Shown: positions 32,883-41,825 of the stretch, piece by piece
Layout of the letters: the number at the start of each line of letters is the position of its first letter
How positions within the stretch are numbered: position 1 is the first letter of the stretch
Origin: an uncultured Clostridia bacterium
GTDB lineage: Bacteria > Bacillota > Clostridia > Oscillospirales > Oscillospiraceae
Length of the DNA stretch: 54,631 nt
Reading direction: 5' to 3'
Assembly: GCA_947649615.1 (NCBI GenBank)
Contig: CANSSG010000021.1
Coordinates: 1 to 54,631, forward strand
Position numbers and translations under genes: made by a program
Notes under the pieces: model-generated
The model's database searches: none
What the model saw: only the letters and a program-made list of their open reading frames with translations
Told to the model about the DNA's origin: nothing

Positions 32883-34112
32883 ATGGGTACATACGAACCA
32901 AAGTTTAACGGCGCGTACATTGGCGACGGCAAATTGCTGACAAACGAAGAATTGTGTCAAATTTTGTCCGATGTGGTGAAATGCGACAGCACCTTTGGCC
33001 GGGAAGGCGACTGCGGCAGGCTTCTGACCAAGATTGCGGCGGAAAACGGGCTGATGGTTGAGATCACGCCCACCAGCGCAGAAGACCGGTTCAATGTCAT
33101 GATCACCGTAGGCGCGGACAGCTTTTTGGAGAAGAAGAACGGCCTTCTGCTCCATGGACACTATGACACGGTTCCCGTGCTGGACATGCCGGACCCCTAC
33201 AATACCGAGGTCGTGGGCAACAAAATGTGCGGCCGCGGCATCGTGGATCAAAAAAGCGGCCTGGTTGCGGCCTTATGCGCGGCAATAGCCGTGAAACGCA
33301 CCGGAAGGACGCTGAAAAAGCCGCTGTGCATTGCCTGCGTGGTAGACGAGGAATCTGAGCATCGTGGCAGCTACGCCCTGGCGCAGACAGGCGTAAAAGC
33401 CGATTGGGCCATTGTGACGGAGCCGACGAACGGAAACTGCGAGTTTGGCTGCAAAGGCACGACGCCCATCCGCATCACCGTAAAAGGGCTTACCGCCCAT
33501 GCCAGCAACCCCTGGATTGGCGTCAACGCGATTGAAAAAGCGATGCCCATTTTAGAGGGCCTGTTTGCCATGAAGTTCCCCGAGGTGGACCTGGGCGAGT
33601 TCGGCAAATACCAGGGTACCATCTGCGTCAGCAAGCTGGACGCGGGGACAGCGTACAACAACGTTCCCGGTGAAGCCGTGATCTGGATGGACCGCCGGAC
33701 GGTGCCGGGAGAGGATTCCCAGCTTGCCCTGGGGCAAGTGCGGGACGTGATTGCGGAAGCAAAGAAAAAAATCCCCGGCCTTCAGGCGGAAGCGGAAATC
33801 GCCCGCCCGGACTGGCACTGGCCTGAAATCCGCGCCCGGGGCCTGAACCCAACCTGTACGCCGGCGGATTGTGAGCTTTACAACGTTCTGAACCGCGCGG
33901 CCTGCCGCACCGGCCTGCCGGATGTGCCAAAGAAATTCTGCAACGGCTACAACGACATGGACTTTCTGGTCAATGATTTAGGCATCCCCACCTTGGTATA
34001 CGGCTCGGGTGACGGCAGCATGGCCCACACCGCCCATGAGGAAGTCGATGTGGATGATGTATGCCGGGTTGCTGAAGTATTCTGCCATATGATTGAAGAA
34101 CTTTGCATGTAA
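32883..34112 (+). CDS. M20 metallo-amidohydrolase 2
   Basis: 409 residues. LLLHGHYDTVP, CGRGIVDQKSG, VVDEESEHRG (base Glu), VTEPTNG and AHTAHEEVDVDD supply the usual two-metal site. A ~40-residue N-terminal extension precedes the catalytic domain. Related to ArgE/DapE and N-carbamoyl amidohydrolases. Between an SsnA-like and a PreA-like gene, a plausible substrate is an N-carbamoyl amino acid from a ring opening. Purine-rich ribosome site AAGGAAGAAGGAAAA. Only distantly like the first M20 enzyme, so not a simple duplicate. Confidence 0.85.
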   Translation: MGTYEPKFNGAYIGDGKLLTNEELCQILSDVVKCDSTFGREGDCGRLLTKIAAENGLMVEITPTSAEDRFNVMITVGADSFLEKKNGLLLHGHYDTVPVLDMPDPYNTEVVGNKMCGRGIVDQKSGLVAALCAAIAVKRTGRTLKKPLCIACVVDEESEHRGSYALAQTGVKADWAIVTEPTNGNCEFGCKGTTPIRITVKGLTAHASNPWIGVNAIEKAMPILEGLFAMKFPEVDLGEFGKYQGTICVSKLDAGTAYNNVPGEAVIWMDRRTVPGEDSQLALGQVRDVIAEAKKKIPGLQAEAEIARPDWHWPEIRARGLNPTCTPADCELYNVLNRAACRTGLPDVPKKFCNGYNDMDFLVNDLGIPTLVYGSGDGSMAHTAHEEVDVDDVCRVAEVFCHMIEELCM

Positions 34113-34128
34113 AGATAGGAGAGTCATC

Positions 34129-35214
34129 ATGACCCACGAAGTAGATTTGTCGGTAAAAGTATCCGGCGTTATTTTTGAAAATCCCCTGATCCTGTCCGAA
34201 GGCCCCCTGACTGGCGATGCGCGGCTGATTGAGCGCGCCGCGTCCCACAAGCTGGGCGGCATCTGCACGAAAAGCATCCGCCAGGATGCCGCCGTATCGG
34301 CAAATCCCTACATGATTGCCGCCAACGGCGGGCTGATCAACGCGGATTGGACAAGCATTGGGTTTGACGCATGGCTGAAGGAGCTGGACAAGCTGCACCT
34401 CAGCAAGCCGCTGATGACCAATGTAGGCACCAATTATACGCCGCCCCAGAAGGCTGCCGAGCTGGCGGACGTACTGGAACAGCACGGCGCAACCTTTGTC
34501 AGCTTTTCCGACTACGAGCCTGAAAACCTGGTGGAGACTGTCCGGTACGCCCGAAAGAACGTGAAGGTGCCGATTATGGTGAAGCTGCCCCCCTTTGTCA
34601 AAAACATCGGGGATCTCTGCCGCCGCCTGGAGGATGCCGGCGTCAGCATGATTGCCGCCATGGACGCGGTAGGACCCGCTATGGATATCGACCCCGAGAC
34701 CCGCCGGCCTGTATTGGGCTGCAACGGCGCGTTCGGCTACCTGTCCGCCGCACCGATTTTCCCGCTGACACTGGCGTACATCGCGGAGATTGCCGCCAAC
34801 GTGTCTGTACCCGTCCTGGGCGTAGGCGGCGTTTCCAAGACAGAGGACGTTATCAAGATGATTATGGCGGGCGCCACCTGCGTGGGCATGGTGGGTACGC
34901 CGGTTCTGAAGGGCTTGGAGGTGTTCGACAAAATCGAATCCGGCCTGCGTACCTGGATGGCGGAACACAATGTACGCTCCTTCGATGAAATCCGGGGCTG
35001 CGCCCTGCCCTACATCCACGGCGCCGAGCGTACGGACTTACGGGCCAGGGTGGACGAAAGCCTGTGCGTCGGCTGCGGCCTGTGTACCAAGTCCTGCTAT
35101 TGCGGCGCGCTGTCCATGGCGGACGGCAAAGCCCAGGTCAATTATGAGTATTGCAGCGGATGCGGCGTATGCCAGACGGTTTGCCCCAAGCGCGCGGTTC
35201 GCGTAGGCAAGTGA
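34129..35214 (+). CDS. preA: PreA-like dihydropyrimidine/dihydroorotate dehydrogenase with two 4Fe-4S clusters
   Basis: 361 residues. FMN barrel of the dihydroorotate dehydrogenase class (FENPLILSEGPLTGD, MVKLPPFVKNI, VLGVGGVSKTEDVIKMIMAG, GTPVLKG) fused to a C-terminal ferredoxin domain with CVGCGLCTKSC and CSGCGVCQTVC (residues about 312-352). This is PreA architecture; PreA reduces uracil/thymine using electrons from PreT. No preT or other NAD(P)H subunit lies anywhere in the window, so electrons may come from ferredoxin or another protein. ATG 34129 has AGGAGAG upstream. The gene symbol reflects family, not proven substrate. Confidence 0.8.
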   Translation: MTHEVDLSVKVSGVIFENPLILSEGPLTGDARLIERAASHKLGGICTKSIRQDAAVSANPYMIAANGGLINADWTSIGFDAWLKELDKLHLSKPLMTNVGTNYTPPQKAAELADVLEQHGATFVSFSDYEPENLVETVRYARKNVKVPIMVKLPPFVKNIGDLCRRLEDAGVSMIAAMDAVGPAMDIDPETRRPVLGCNGAFGYLSAAPIFPLTLAYIAEIAANVSVPVLGVGGVSKTEDVIKMIMAGATCVGMVGTPVLKGLEVFDKIESGLRTWMAEHNVRSFDEIRGCALPYIHGAERTDLRARVDESLCVGCGLCTKSCYCGALSMADGKAQVNYEYCSGCGVCQTVCPKRAVRVGK

Positions 35215-35248
35215 CGCTGGCCGGAGAGGAATTGCGAGGTTTCAAAAA

Positions 35249-36652
35249 ATGGATTTACTGATAAAAAACGGCACGGTCATTACGGTGAACCAGACCCGGG
35301 ACGTTGTAAAGGCAGACGTTGCCATCGACCAGGGCCGGATTGTCAAGGTAGGCGATTGCACCGGCATAGCGGCGGACAAGGTGATTGACGCCATCGGCTG
35401 CGCGGTAATGCCGGGAATGATCAACACCCACACCCACATTTACCAGGCGCTCATTGAGGGCATCGGCTACGACATGCACTTTGAGCCATGGAACTGGCGG
35501 TTTTTGTTTCCTATCGTCAGCCGGATGACGCCCGAACACGCCTATGTCAGTGCGCAGGTGGCGGCGCTGGAAATGATTAAGAGCGGTACGACCACGGTCT
35601 GCGACCACTGGTACATGCACACCTACTTCGACAACGTACGCCGTCTGACAACCGCTCTGGACGAGAGCGGAATGCGCTCCTGCATCGTTTACGGCCTGCT
35701 GGACCGTTCCTTCGCGGGGGAGAGCACCGGCGGAAACGAGATGACCATGGTTCACACCAAGGAAGATTTGATGGCCGATGTAGAGAAGTTCACCGCCCAA
35801 TGGCACAATGTCCGCCGGACTACAGTGGCCCTTGGCGTAGGCACTACCCAGGACGCTTCTCCTGAGCTGCTCAAGCTGTCCCAGGAATACTGCCTGGCCA
35901 ACGGCCTGCAAAACAACTTCCATGTAGCGGGGTGGAGCGACCTGATTGCCAACTGCTACCGGGAATACCGGATGCGGGATGTGGAGTACCTGGCAAAAAA
36001 CGGCTACACAGGACCCAACATGGTCTACGTCCACGCCGTATGGCTGACGCCGGAGGAAGTCCGCATCGCGGCGGACACGGGGACGAAGATCGCCCACTGC
36101 CCGGTGGCGAACGCCCAGCTTGCCTACGGCGTCGCCCCCGTCAGCGAAATGCTGGCCCAGGGCATGGCGGTGGGGCTTGGCACGGACGGCGCGGCCAGCT
36201 ATACCTACGACATGTTCGAGGTCATGCGGCTGGCAGGCTACCTGCAAAAGCAGAAGCATCTGTCCGCCGACCTCCTCACAGCGGAGCAGGCCATTGAAAT
36301 GGCTACCATCAACGGCGCGCGGGTACTGAACATGGAGAATCAGCTCGGCTCTCTTGAGGAAGGGAAAAAGGCGGACGTCATTCTGGTGGACATGAACCGC
36401 CCCCACCTGCTTCCCGTCAACCGTTACACCCCGAAGCTGGTCTACAGCGCCAATGGAGGCGACGTGCGCACCACCATTATTGACGGCAAAATCGTAATGG
36501 AAGACTGGGTGGTCAAGACCATGAACGAGGAAGCCGTCCTGCGGGACGCCGTACGCTGTGCCGGCGAACTGACGGCGGGCGCGTCCAACGACGATACAGC
36601 CAAGCTGCTGAACGCTCCCTGGGGCAGGACGCGGCCATATTGGAGAAGCTGA
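35249..36652 (+). CDS. Amidohydrolase 4, TrzN/MtaD-type aminohydrolase
   Basis: 467 residues. NTHTHIYQALIEG, NNFHVAGWSD, VYVHAVWLTP and GLGTDGAASY give the metal site. Longer loop after residue 150 than the other three. Acts on an unknown N-heterocycle amine or similar C-X bond. Followed after 9 bp by the GH1 glycosidase. The minus strand here is also open for over 1,300 codons, but codon use and homology favour the plus strand. Confidence 0.83.
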   Translation: MDLLIKNGTVITVNQTRDVVKADVAIDQGRIVKVGDCTGIAADKVIDAIGCAVMPGMINTHTHIYQALIEGIGYDMHFEPWNWRFLFPIVSRMTPEHAYVSAQVAALEMIKSGTTTVCDHWYMHTYFDNVRRLTTALDESGMRSCIVYGLLDRSFAGESTGGNEMTMVHTKEDLMADVEKFTAQWHNVRRTTVALGVGTTQDASPELLKLSQEYCLANGLQNNFHVAGWSDLIANCYREYRMRDVEYLAKNGYTGPNMVYVHAVWLTPEEVRIAADTGTKIAHCPVANAQLAYGVAPVSEMLAQGMAVGLGTDGAASYTYDMFEVMRLAGYLQKQKHLSADLLTAEQAIEMATINGARVLNMENQLGSLEEGKKADVILVDMNRPHLLPVNRYTPKLVYSANGGDVRTTIIDGKIVMEDWVVKTMNEEAVLRDAVRCAGELTAGASNDDTAKLLNAPWGRTRPYWRS

Positions 36653-36661
36653 GGAAATTTT

Positions 36662-38017
36662 ATGAAAAAGATTACATTCCCGGAAAATTTCATCTGGGGG
36701 ATTGGCAACGGGGCGTATCAGTCCGAGGGGGCCTGGAACGAGGACGGTAAGGGCGAGTCCATCTGGGACCGCTACGGACATATCCCCGGCAACGTATGGA
36801 ACGGCGAGAATGGGGACGTTACCACGGATTTCTACCACCGCTACAAGGAAGATATCGCCCTGCTGGCCAGCCTGGGCATCCGCCACTTCCGCATGTCCAT
36901 TGCCTGGACAAGGATTCTTCCGGACGGCAGGGGCGCGGTCAATCCGAAGGGGATCGCCTTCTACCACAATGTGTTCGCGGAGCTGGAAAAGTACGGCATA
37001 GAACCTATGGTGACCCTCTACATGTGGGACTTGCCCCAGAAATTGCAAGACGCAGGCGGCTGGGCCAACCGCGAGACGGCGGACTGCTTCGCGCAATATG
37101 CACGGATACTCTTTCAGGAGTACGGCAAAGAGGTATCCACATGGGTCACCTTCGATGAGCCGTTCTGCTGCGCATTTATTGGCAACTACCTGGGAACCTA
37201 CGCGCCTGGTTTGCGTGATTTCAGCACCGCCCTGCAAGCCAGCTACCACATGCTGCTGGCCCACGGCAAGGCGGCCCGTGCCTGCCATGAGATGCTCCCC
37301 GGGGCCAAAATCGGCATCGCGCTGAATCTCTCCGACTGCAAACCCGCCACGGCCCGCCCGGAGGACGCCGGAGCGGCCCGCCGCGCGGACGGCTACCGGA
37401 ACCGCTGGTTCCTGGACCCGCTCTACAAGGGATATTTTCCGGAGGATATGCTGCGGCTGTACCGGGAAAAGGGCGTGGCCTTGCCGGAAATCCGGGAGGA
37501 GGATCTGGAAATCATGTCGGAGCGGCAGGATTTTTTGGGCCTGAACTACTATTCCCCCCATTTCTTTGTCAGCGATGAAAAAAACTGGCCGGTAGGCGCG
37601 GCGTCCGTAAAAGTAGGGCATCCCGTCAATGACATCGGTTGGGAAATCGTGCCGGAGGCGCTGGGCAATATCCTGCGCCGCGTCAAAGAGGACTACGGCG
37701 ATATTGAAATCCAGATTACAGAAAACGGCTCCTGCCAGACAGACCTTGTCAACCGGGAACACCGGGTTGTAGATGACGGCCGCATCGACTATATGCACCG
37801 CCATCTGGCGGTGCTGCGGGAGGCAATCGGCAGCGGCGTCCGGGTGACCGCCTACTACGCCTTTTGCTTTACGGACAATGTGGAATGGGCGCTGGGCTTT
37901 TCCAAGCGGTTCGGTCTCGTGTACGTTGACTTCGGTACGCAGGAGCGCATTGTTAAGGACAGCGGACGGTGGTACGCCGGCGTTGCGGCGGAAAACGGCT
38001 TTGAGACGGCGCTGTAA
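36662..38017 (+). CDS. GH1 beta-glucosidase-type glycosidase with TFDEP motif
   Basis: 451 residues, normal GH1 length, no signal peptide, so cytoplasmic. The barrel starts FPENFIWGIGNGAYQSEGAW. The acid/base motif near residue 165 reads TFDEP instead of the conserved TFNEP (Glu kept, neighbouring Asn changed to Asp). The nucleophile is in ITENG near 354. No 6-phospho-glycosidase signature was recognised and no PTS lies nearby, so free glycosides are likely. It sits between an aminohydrolase and a molybdenum hydroxylase, 9 bp and 27 bp away, implying glycosides of the same compounds. Starts with GAGGAAATTTT then ATG. Confidence 0.88.
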   Translation: MKKITFPENFIWGIGNGAYQSEGAWNEDGKGESIWDRYGHIPGNVWNGENGDVTTDFYHRYKEDIALLASLGIRHFRMSIAWTRILPDGRGAVNPKGIAFYHNVFAELEKYGIEPMVTLYMWDLPQKLQDAGGWANRETADCFAQYARILFQEYGKEVSTWVTFDEPFCCAFIGNYLGTYAPGLRDFSTALQASYHMLLAHGKAARACHEMLPGAKIGIALNLSDCKPATARPEDAGAARRADGYRNRWFLDPLYKGYFPEDMLRLYREKGVALPEIREEDLEIMSERQDFLGLNYYSPHFFVSDEKNWPVGAASVKVGHPVNDIGWEIVPEALGNILRRVKEDYGDIEIQITENGSCQTDLVNREHRVVDDGRIDYMHRHLAVLREAIGSGVRVTAYYAFCFTDNVEWALGFSKRFGLVYVDFGTQERIVKDSGRWYAGVAAENGFETAL

Positions 38018-38044
38018 AAGCGGCTGGCGGATAAGGAGGCCAAT

Positions 38045-40840
38045 ATGGCGAATGTGATGCAACTGAAAGTAAACGGCAAAACCGTGACCGCCCAGCGCCC
38101 GGAGCAGACGCTTCTGTCCTTCCTGCGCGACGGCCTGGGGCTGGTGGGCGCAAAGGATGGATGCAGCCGGGGCCAGTGCGGCGCGTGTACGGTGATTGTA
38201 AACGGCCAATCGGTCCGGAGCTGCCTGAAAAAGATGAAGGATTTGGATGGCGCGGAGGTAGAGACCATCGAGGGCCTGGAGAAAGACGGCGTCCTCCATC
38301 CCCTCCAGCAGGCGTTTCTGAAGCTGAGCGCCTACCAATGCGGCTTCTGCACCCCTGGAATGATCATGCGGGCCAAATGGCTGTTGGACAACAACCCCGC
38401 CCCCACTGTAGAGGAAGTGCGCCAAGGGCTGAAGCCGAACATCTGCCGCTGCACCGGCTATAAGAAGATAGTGGAAGCGGTATTGCTGGCGGCCAGCGTC
38501 CTCAGGGGGGAGACGGCCATCAACCTCTATGAGGATGACGGCGCAATGGGTTCCCGCTGCGTCCGCACGGACGGCTACGCCAAGGTGACTGGCAAGCCGG
38601 TCTATACCGATGACTACAAGCTTGTCAAGCCTTTGCAGGGTAAGTTTGTCTGGCCCGCTTATCCCCACGCCAAGGTCCTGTCGGTAGACATTTCGGAAGC
38701 CCGCAGGATGCCCGGCGTGGCGGCGGTGGCGGTCTATGACGACATTCCGGGAAGAAAGCTGTTCGGCCAGGGCTATTTTCCGCAGCAGCCAATCATCGCA
38801 AAGGACATCGTCCGCTTTGTAGGCGACCCGGTGGCCGTGGTATACGCCGAGACGGAGGAGGAAGCCCTGGCGGCAGTCCAGAAGGTTCATGTGGAATATG
38901 AGCCGCTGCCGGTCCTGACGGACATGGATGAGGCGATGAAGCCGGATGCCATGCGTATTTACCCGGAGTACGAGGACGGAAACATCTGCTCCCACGACCA
39001 CACCCACAAGGGCAGCGTAGAGCGCGGCTTTGCCATCTCCGACGTCATTGTGGAGGGCGAATATGAGACAGCCCCCATCGACCACGCCTACATGGAGCCG
39101 GACGCCGCATTGGCCCACTACGATGAAGACGGCAGGCTGACAGTCCATGGCTCCGTGCAGAACCCCCTCGGCCTGCGCCGGGAACTGGCGGAATGCCTGG
39201 GGCTGGATGAGGAAAAGGTACGGGTGCTGAACCATCCCAACGGCGGTGCGTTCGGCGGGCGGGAGGAGCCGTCCGTACACATCCAGGCCGCGCTGGGTAC
39301 CTTGATGACTGGCCGTCCGGTCCGGATTGTCTTTACCCGCGAGGAGGTCAATTTCTTCACCACCAAACGCCATGGGATGCGCCTGCGCTATAAGCTGGGC
39401 GCGGCAAAGGACGGAAAAATTCAGGCAATCCAAGTGCAGACTGTGGGGGACACCGGCGCATACGCGTCATCGGGCGCCTTCGTGCTGTTCCGGGCCTGTG
39501 TGTTCGGCGCGGGCTGCTACGCGATTCCCAACGCCTGCATGGACACCTACGCGGTCTATACCAATAACACCACCGCAGGCTCCATGCGGGGCTTTGGCAG
39601 CACCCAGCCGGCGGTTCCGCTGGAATCCCTGGTGGACCAGTTGGCAGAAAAGCTGCAAATAGACCCCTTTGAGATCCGCAGAATCAACGCCCTTGCCCCC
39701 GGCAAGCAGACAATCACAGGCCATGTGATCGACTATTCGTGCGGCTATGTGGAGTGTCTCAACGAGGTGGAAGCGCGGCTGAAGCGGGATGGGCTGCCCG
39801 CGCCCTCCGGCCCCCACAAGAAGGTAGGCTGGGGCGTGGCGTCCAGCATGAAAAACGTAGGCCTTGGTTCCGGCTGTCCGGACAATGCCTGGGCGCAGAT
39901 GCGCCTGACGAAGGATGGGCGGTTTGAGCTGATGGCGGGCGGCGTGGAGTGCGGCCAGGGGCATGACACCGTCGTGGTGCAGATTGCCGCCGAAGCCTTG
40001 GGCGTATCCCCGCAAAATATCGCCATCCTTCCCGTAGACAGCAGCTACACTATGGAAGCGGGCATCACGACTGCGTCCCGCCAGACCTTTGTTTCCGGGA
40101 ACGCCTGCAAGGGCGTGGCGTCTGTGTTCCGCCAGAGCCTTCTGCGGCAGGCTTCGTCCCTGTGCGGCATTTCTGAGGGGCTGCTTGATTTGGATAAGAA
40201 CGGGATTCACAGCGCCGGCAAGGGCCATTCTTTTACTATGACATTCCGCGAATTGGCGGAGAAGGTGGAACAGGCTGGGGCGGAGGTCTACGAAAAATTC
40301 TTCTACAACGCGCCGGAAACCCATCCGTACCATGCCTGCTCCGATAATTTTGACAATAAGATGGTGGAAAACCGCCTGCATTTTGCGTACTGTTTTTGCG
40401 CGCAGTGCGTGGTGGTGGAGGTAGACGAGCTGACAGGCGAGATAACCGTCCTGCGGGTATACGCCGCCAACGACGTAGGCCGGGCGGTGAACCCGGCGCT
40501 GGTAGAGGGGCAGATTGAGGGCGGTGTGGCCATGGGTATTGGCATGGCGCTGAGCGAACAGTTTGTGCAGAAGGACGCCCTTGTGGTTACCAAAGACCTT
40601 GCCAGCCTGCGCGTCCCCCATTCCACAGACGTTCCCATGCACATTGAGCCGGTGATGGTGGAGGAAGGCCATCCCTACGGGCCATTTGGCGCGAAGGGGA
40701 TGGGAGAACTGCCGCTGAACGCCACCGCCCCGGCCATACTTAACGCGGTATACAATGCGGTAGGCGTCCGGATCAACCGGCTGCCGGTTGACCGCAAAAA
40801 ACTAGCGGAGGAGATAAAAAGGAAACAGGCGGAGAAATAG
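38045..40840 (+). CDS. xdhD: XdhD-like molybdenum hydroxylase, fused 2Fe-2S and Mo domains
   Basis: 931 residues. Residues 1-150 are a two-cluster iron-sulfur domain (CSRGQCGAC near 39-46; CGFC and CRCTGYKK near 100-140). From about 170 the molybdopterin domain follows (GGAFGGREEP, AGSMRGFGSTQ) up to GAKGMGEL, whose Glu (about residue 887) is the catalytic base. Such enzymes hydroxylate purines or other N-heterocycles with water. The fused layout is that of XdhD (YgfN); the FAD/NAD subunit found in xanthine dehydrogenases is absent here, as is an XdhC-type maturation factor. Last gene of the operon. Substrate not determined. Confidence 0.85.
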   Translation: MANVMQLKVNGKTVTAQRPEQTLLSFLRDGLGLVGAKDGCSRGQCGACTVIVNGQSVRSCLKKMKDLDGAEVETIEGLEKDGVLHPLQQAFLKLSAYQCGFCTPGMIMRAKWLLDNNPAPTVEEVRQGLKPNICRCTGYKKIVEAVLLAASVLRGETAINLYEDDGAMGSRCVRTDGYAKVTGKPVYTDDYKLVKPLQGKFVWPAYPHAKVLSVDISEARRMPGVAAVAVYDDIPGRKLFGQGYFPQQPIIAKDIVRFVGDPVAVVYAETEEEALAAVQKVHVEYEPLPVLTDMDEAMKPDAMRIYPEYEDGNICSHDHTHKGSVERGFAISDVIVEGEYETAPIDHAYMEPDAALAHYDEDGRLTVHGSVQNPLGLRRELAECLGLDEEKVRVLNHPNGGAFGGREEPSVHIQAALGTLMTGRPVRIVFTREEVNFFTTKRHGMRLRYKLGAAKDGKIQAIQVQTVGDTGAYASSGAFVLFRACVFGAGCYAIPNACMDTYAVYTNNTTAGSMRGFGSTQPAVPLESLVDQLAEKLQIDPFEIRRINALAPGKQTITGHVIDYSCGYVECLNEVEARLKRDGLPAPSGPHKKVGWGVASSMKNVGLGSGCPDNAWAQMRLTKDGRFELMAGGVECGQGHDTVVVQIAAEALGVSPQNIAILPVDSSYTMEAGITTASRQTFVSGNACKGVASVFRQSLLRQASSLCGISEGLLDLDKNGIHSAGKGHSFTMTFRELAEKVEQAGAEVYEKFFYNAPETHPYHACSDNFDNKMVENRLHFAYCFCAQCVVVEVDELTGEITVLRVYAANDVGRAVNPALVEGQIEGGVAMGIGMALSEQFVQKDALVVTKDLASLRVPHSTDVPMHIEPVMVEEGHPYGPFGAKGMGELPLNATAPAILNAVYNAVGVRINRLPVDRKKLAEEIKRKQAEK

Positions 40841-40855
40841 CACAGATGAATCCGT

Positions 40856-40890
40856 CCAGCCCCGTCCTGCGCGCCCGCAGACGGGGCTGG
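40856..40890 (+). terminator. Hairpin after xdhD-like gene
   Basis: CCAGCCCCGT / ACGGGGCTGG, 10-bp stem, 15-nt loop; no clear T-run, so probably a weak terminator. Confidence 0.5.
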
Positions 40891-40946
40891 GTCCGTCCTG
40901 ATATGGTAAAATTTATCAATTGATGGAAAAAATCCCTAAAAAGGGG

Positions 40947-40974
40947 TTGAAATATTGAGGAAGTGTTGTACAAT
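40947..40974 (+). promoter_or_regulatory. Promoter of the DeoR regulator
   Basis: TTGAAA (40947-40952), 16-bp spacer, TACAAT (40969-40974). A small TATCAATTGAT palindrome sits just upstream (around 40914-40924) and could be an autoregulatory site. Confidence 0.65.
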
Positions 40975-41005
40975 GGAGGTGAATATTTTAGGAGGAGAAG
41001 GCGAT

Positions 41006-41809
41006 ATGCGATTAGACAGACTGAATGAAATGGAGCATTATATTTACCAGAAGGGGAACGCGTCGCTGCAAGATTTATCCGAGCATTTTGATGTATCCAT
41101 CAATACCGTCCGGCGGGACATCCGGGTTCTTCTGACCCACGGTACGATCAAAAAGGTATACGGCGGCGTTGCGGCCACCACGCCTGCCAAGCAGCAGATT
41201 TTGATTTCCCAGCGGGAGCAGGTGTGCATGGAGGAGAAGCGGGCCATTGCCCAGCTTGCGGCGGAGCAGATTCCGGACAATGCCACGCTGTACCTGGATA
41301 CGGGGACGACGGTGAGCGAGATTGTACCCTTCCTGGTAGAAAAGCAGAATTTGACGATTGTGACCAACAGTGTGCGCGTAGTAGAGCGGATGGTGCAGTA
41401 TCCCAATATTAACCTGTTTGTACTTGGCGGATTTTACAGCAGCGACATATCCGGCTTTGTGGGGATTACCGTTTTGGATAACCTGAACCGGCTGGCATTT
41501 GATATTGCGGTTCTGGGCGCGACGGGCATTTCCTTGGAAGGCGGCCTGATGACGGGCGGGTTTTCCGAGGAACCTATCAAGCAGCATGTGCTCAAGCACA
41601 GTAAAAAACAGGTGATGCTGTTGGTGGATTCGGGAAAATTTGACCGGACGGCGTTGTTTTCCTACGGGGAGATTCAAGATGTACACTGCATTGTAACAGA
41701 CCGGGAGCCTCCGCATCCCTATAAGAGCAAATTTGAGCAGCACAATATCAAGATGATATATCCGCAGGGCGCTGGCCCGCTGCAAAACCGGCATAATAAC
41801 CATGTCTAG
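41006..41809 (+). CDS. DeoR-family transcriptional regulator
   Basis: 267 residues. N-terminal winged helix (NASLQDLSEHFDVSINTVRRDI, THGTIKKVYGGV) and the sugar-phosphate sensing domain (LYLDTGTTVSEI, IVTNSVRVV, VLGGFY, FDIAVLGATGI, LVDSGKF). DeoR proteins usually repress sugar or nucleoside operons and respond to phosphorylated sugars. It lies just after the Xdh operon, so control of that block is plausible. ATG 41006 follows GGAGGAGAAGGC; an upstream TTG is in frame but overlaps the promoter. Confidence 0.88.
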   Translation: MRLDRLNEMEHYIYQKGNASLQDLSEHFDVSINTVRRDIRVLLTHGTIKKVYGGVAATTPAKQQILISQREQVCMEEKRAIAQLAAEQIPDNATLYLDTGTTVSEIVPFLVEKQNLTIVTNSVRVVERMVQYPNINLFVLGGFYSSDISGFVGITVLDNLNRLAFDIAVLGATGISLEGGLMTGGFSEEPIKQHVLKHSKKQVMLLVDSGKFDRTALFSYGEIQDVHCIVTDREPPHPYKSKFEQHNIKMIYPQGAGPLQNRHNNHV

Positions 41810-41825
41810 GAGGGGGAGTATTAAG

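Noticed and set aside
35255-39433. An unbroken minus-strand reading frame of about 1,390 codons.
   Set aside because: It lies antisense to four well-recognised genes (aminohydrolase, GH1, Xdh domains) in high-GC DNA with few stop codons; its translation is rich in His, Arg and Val with no recognisable domain and no ribosome site.
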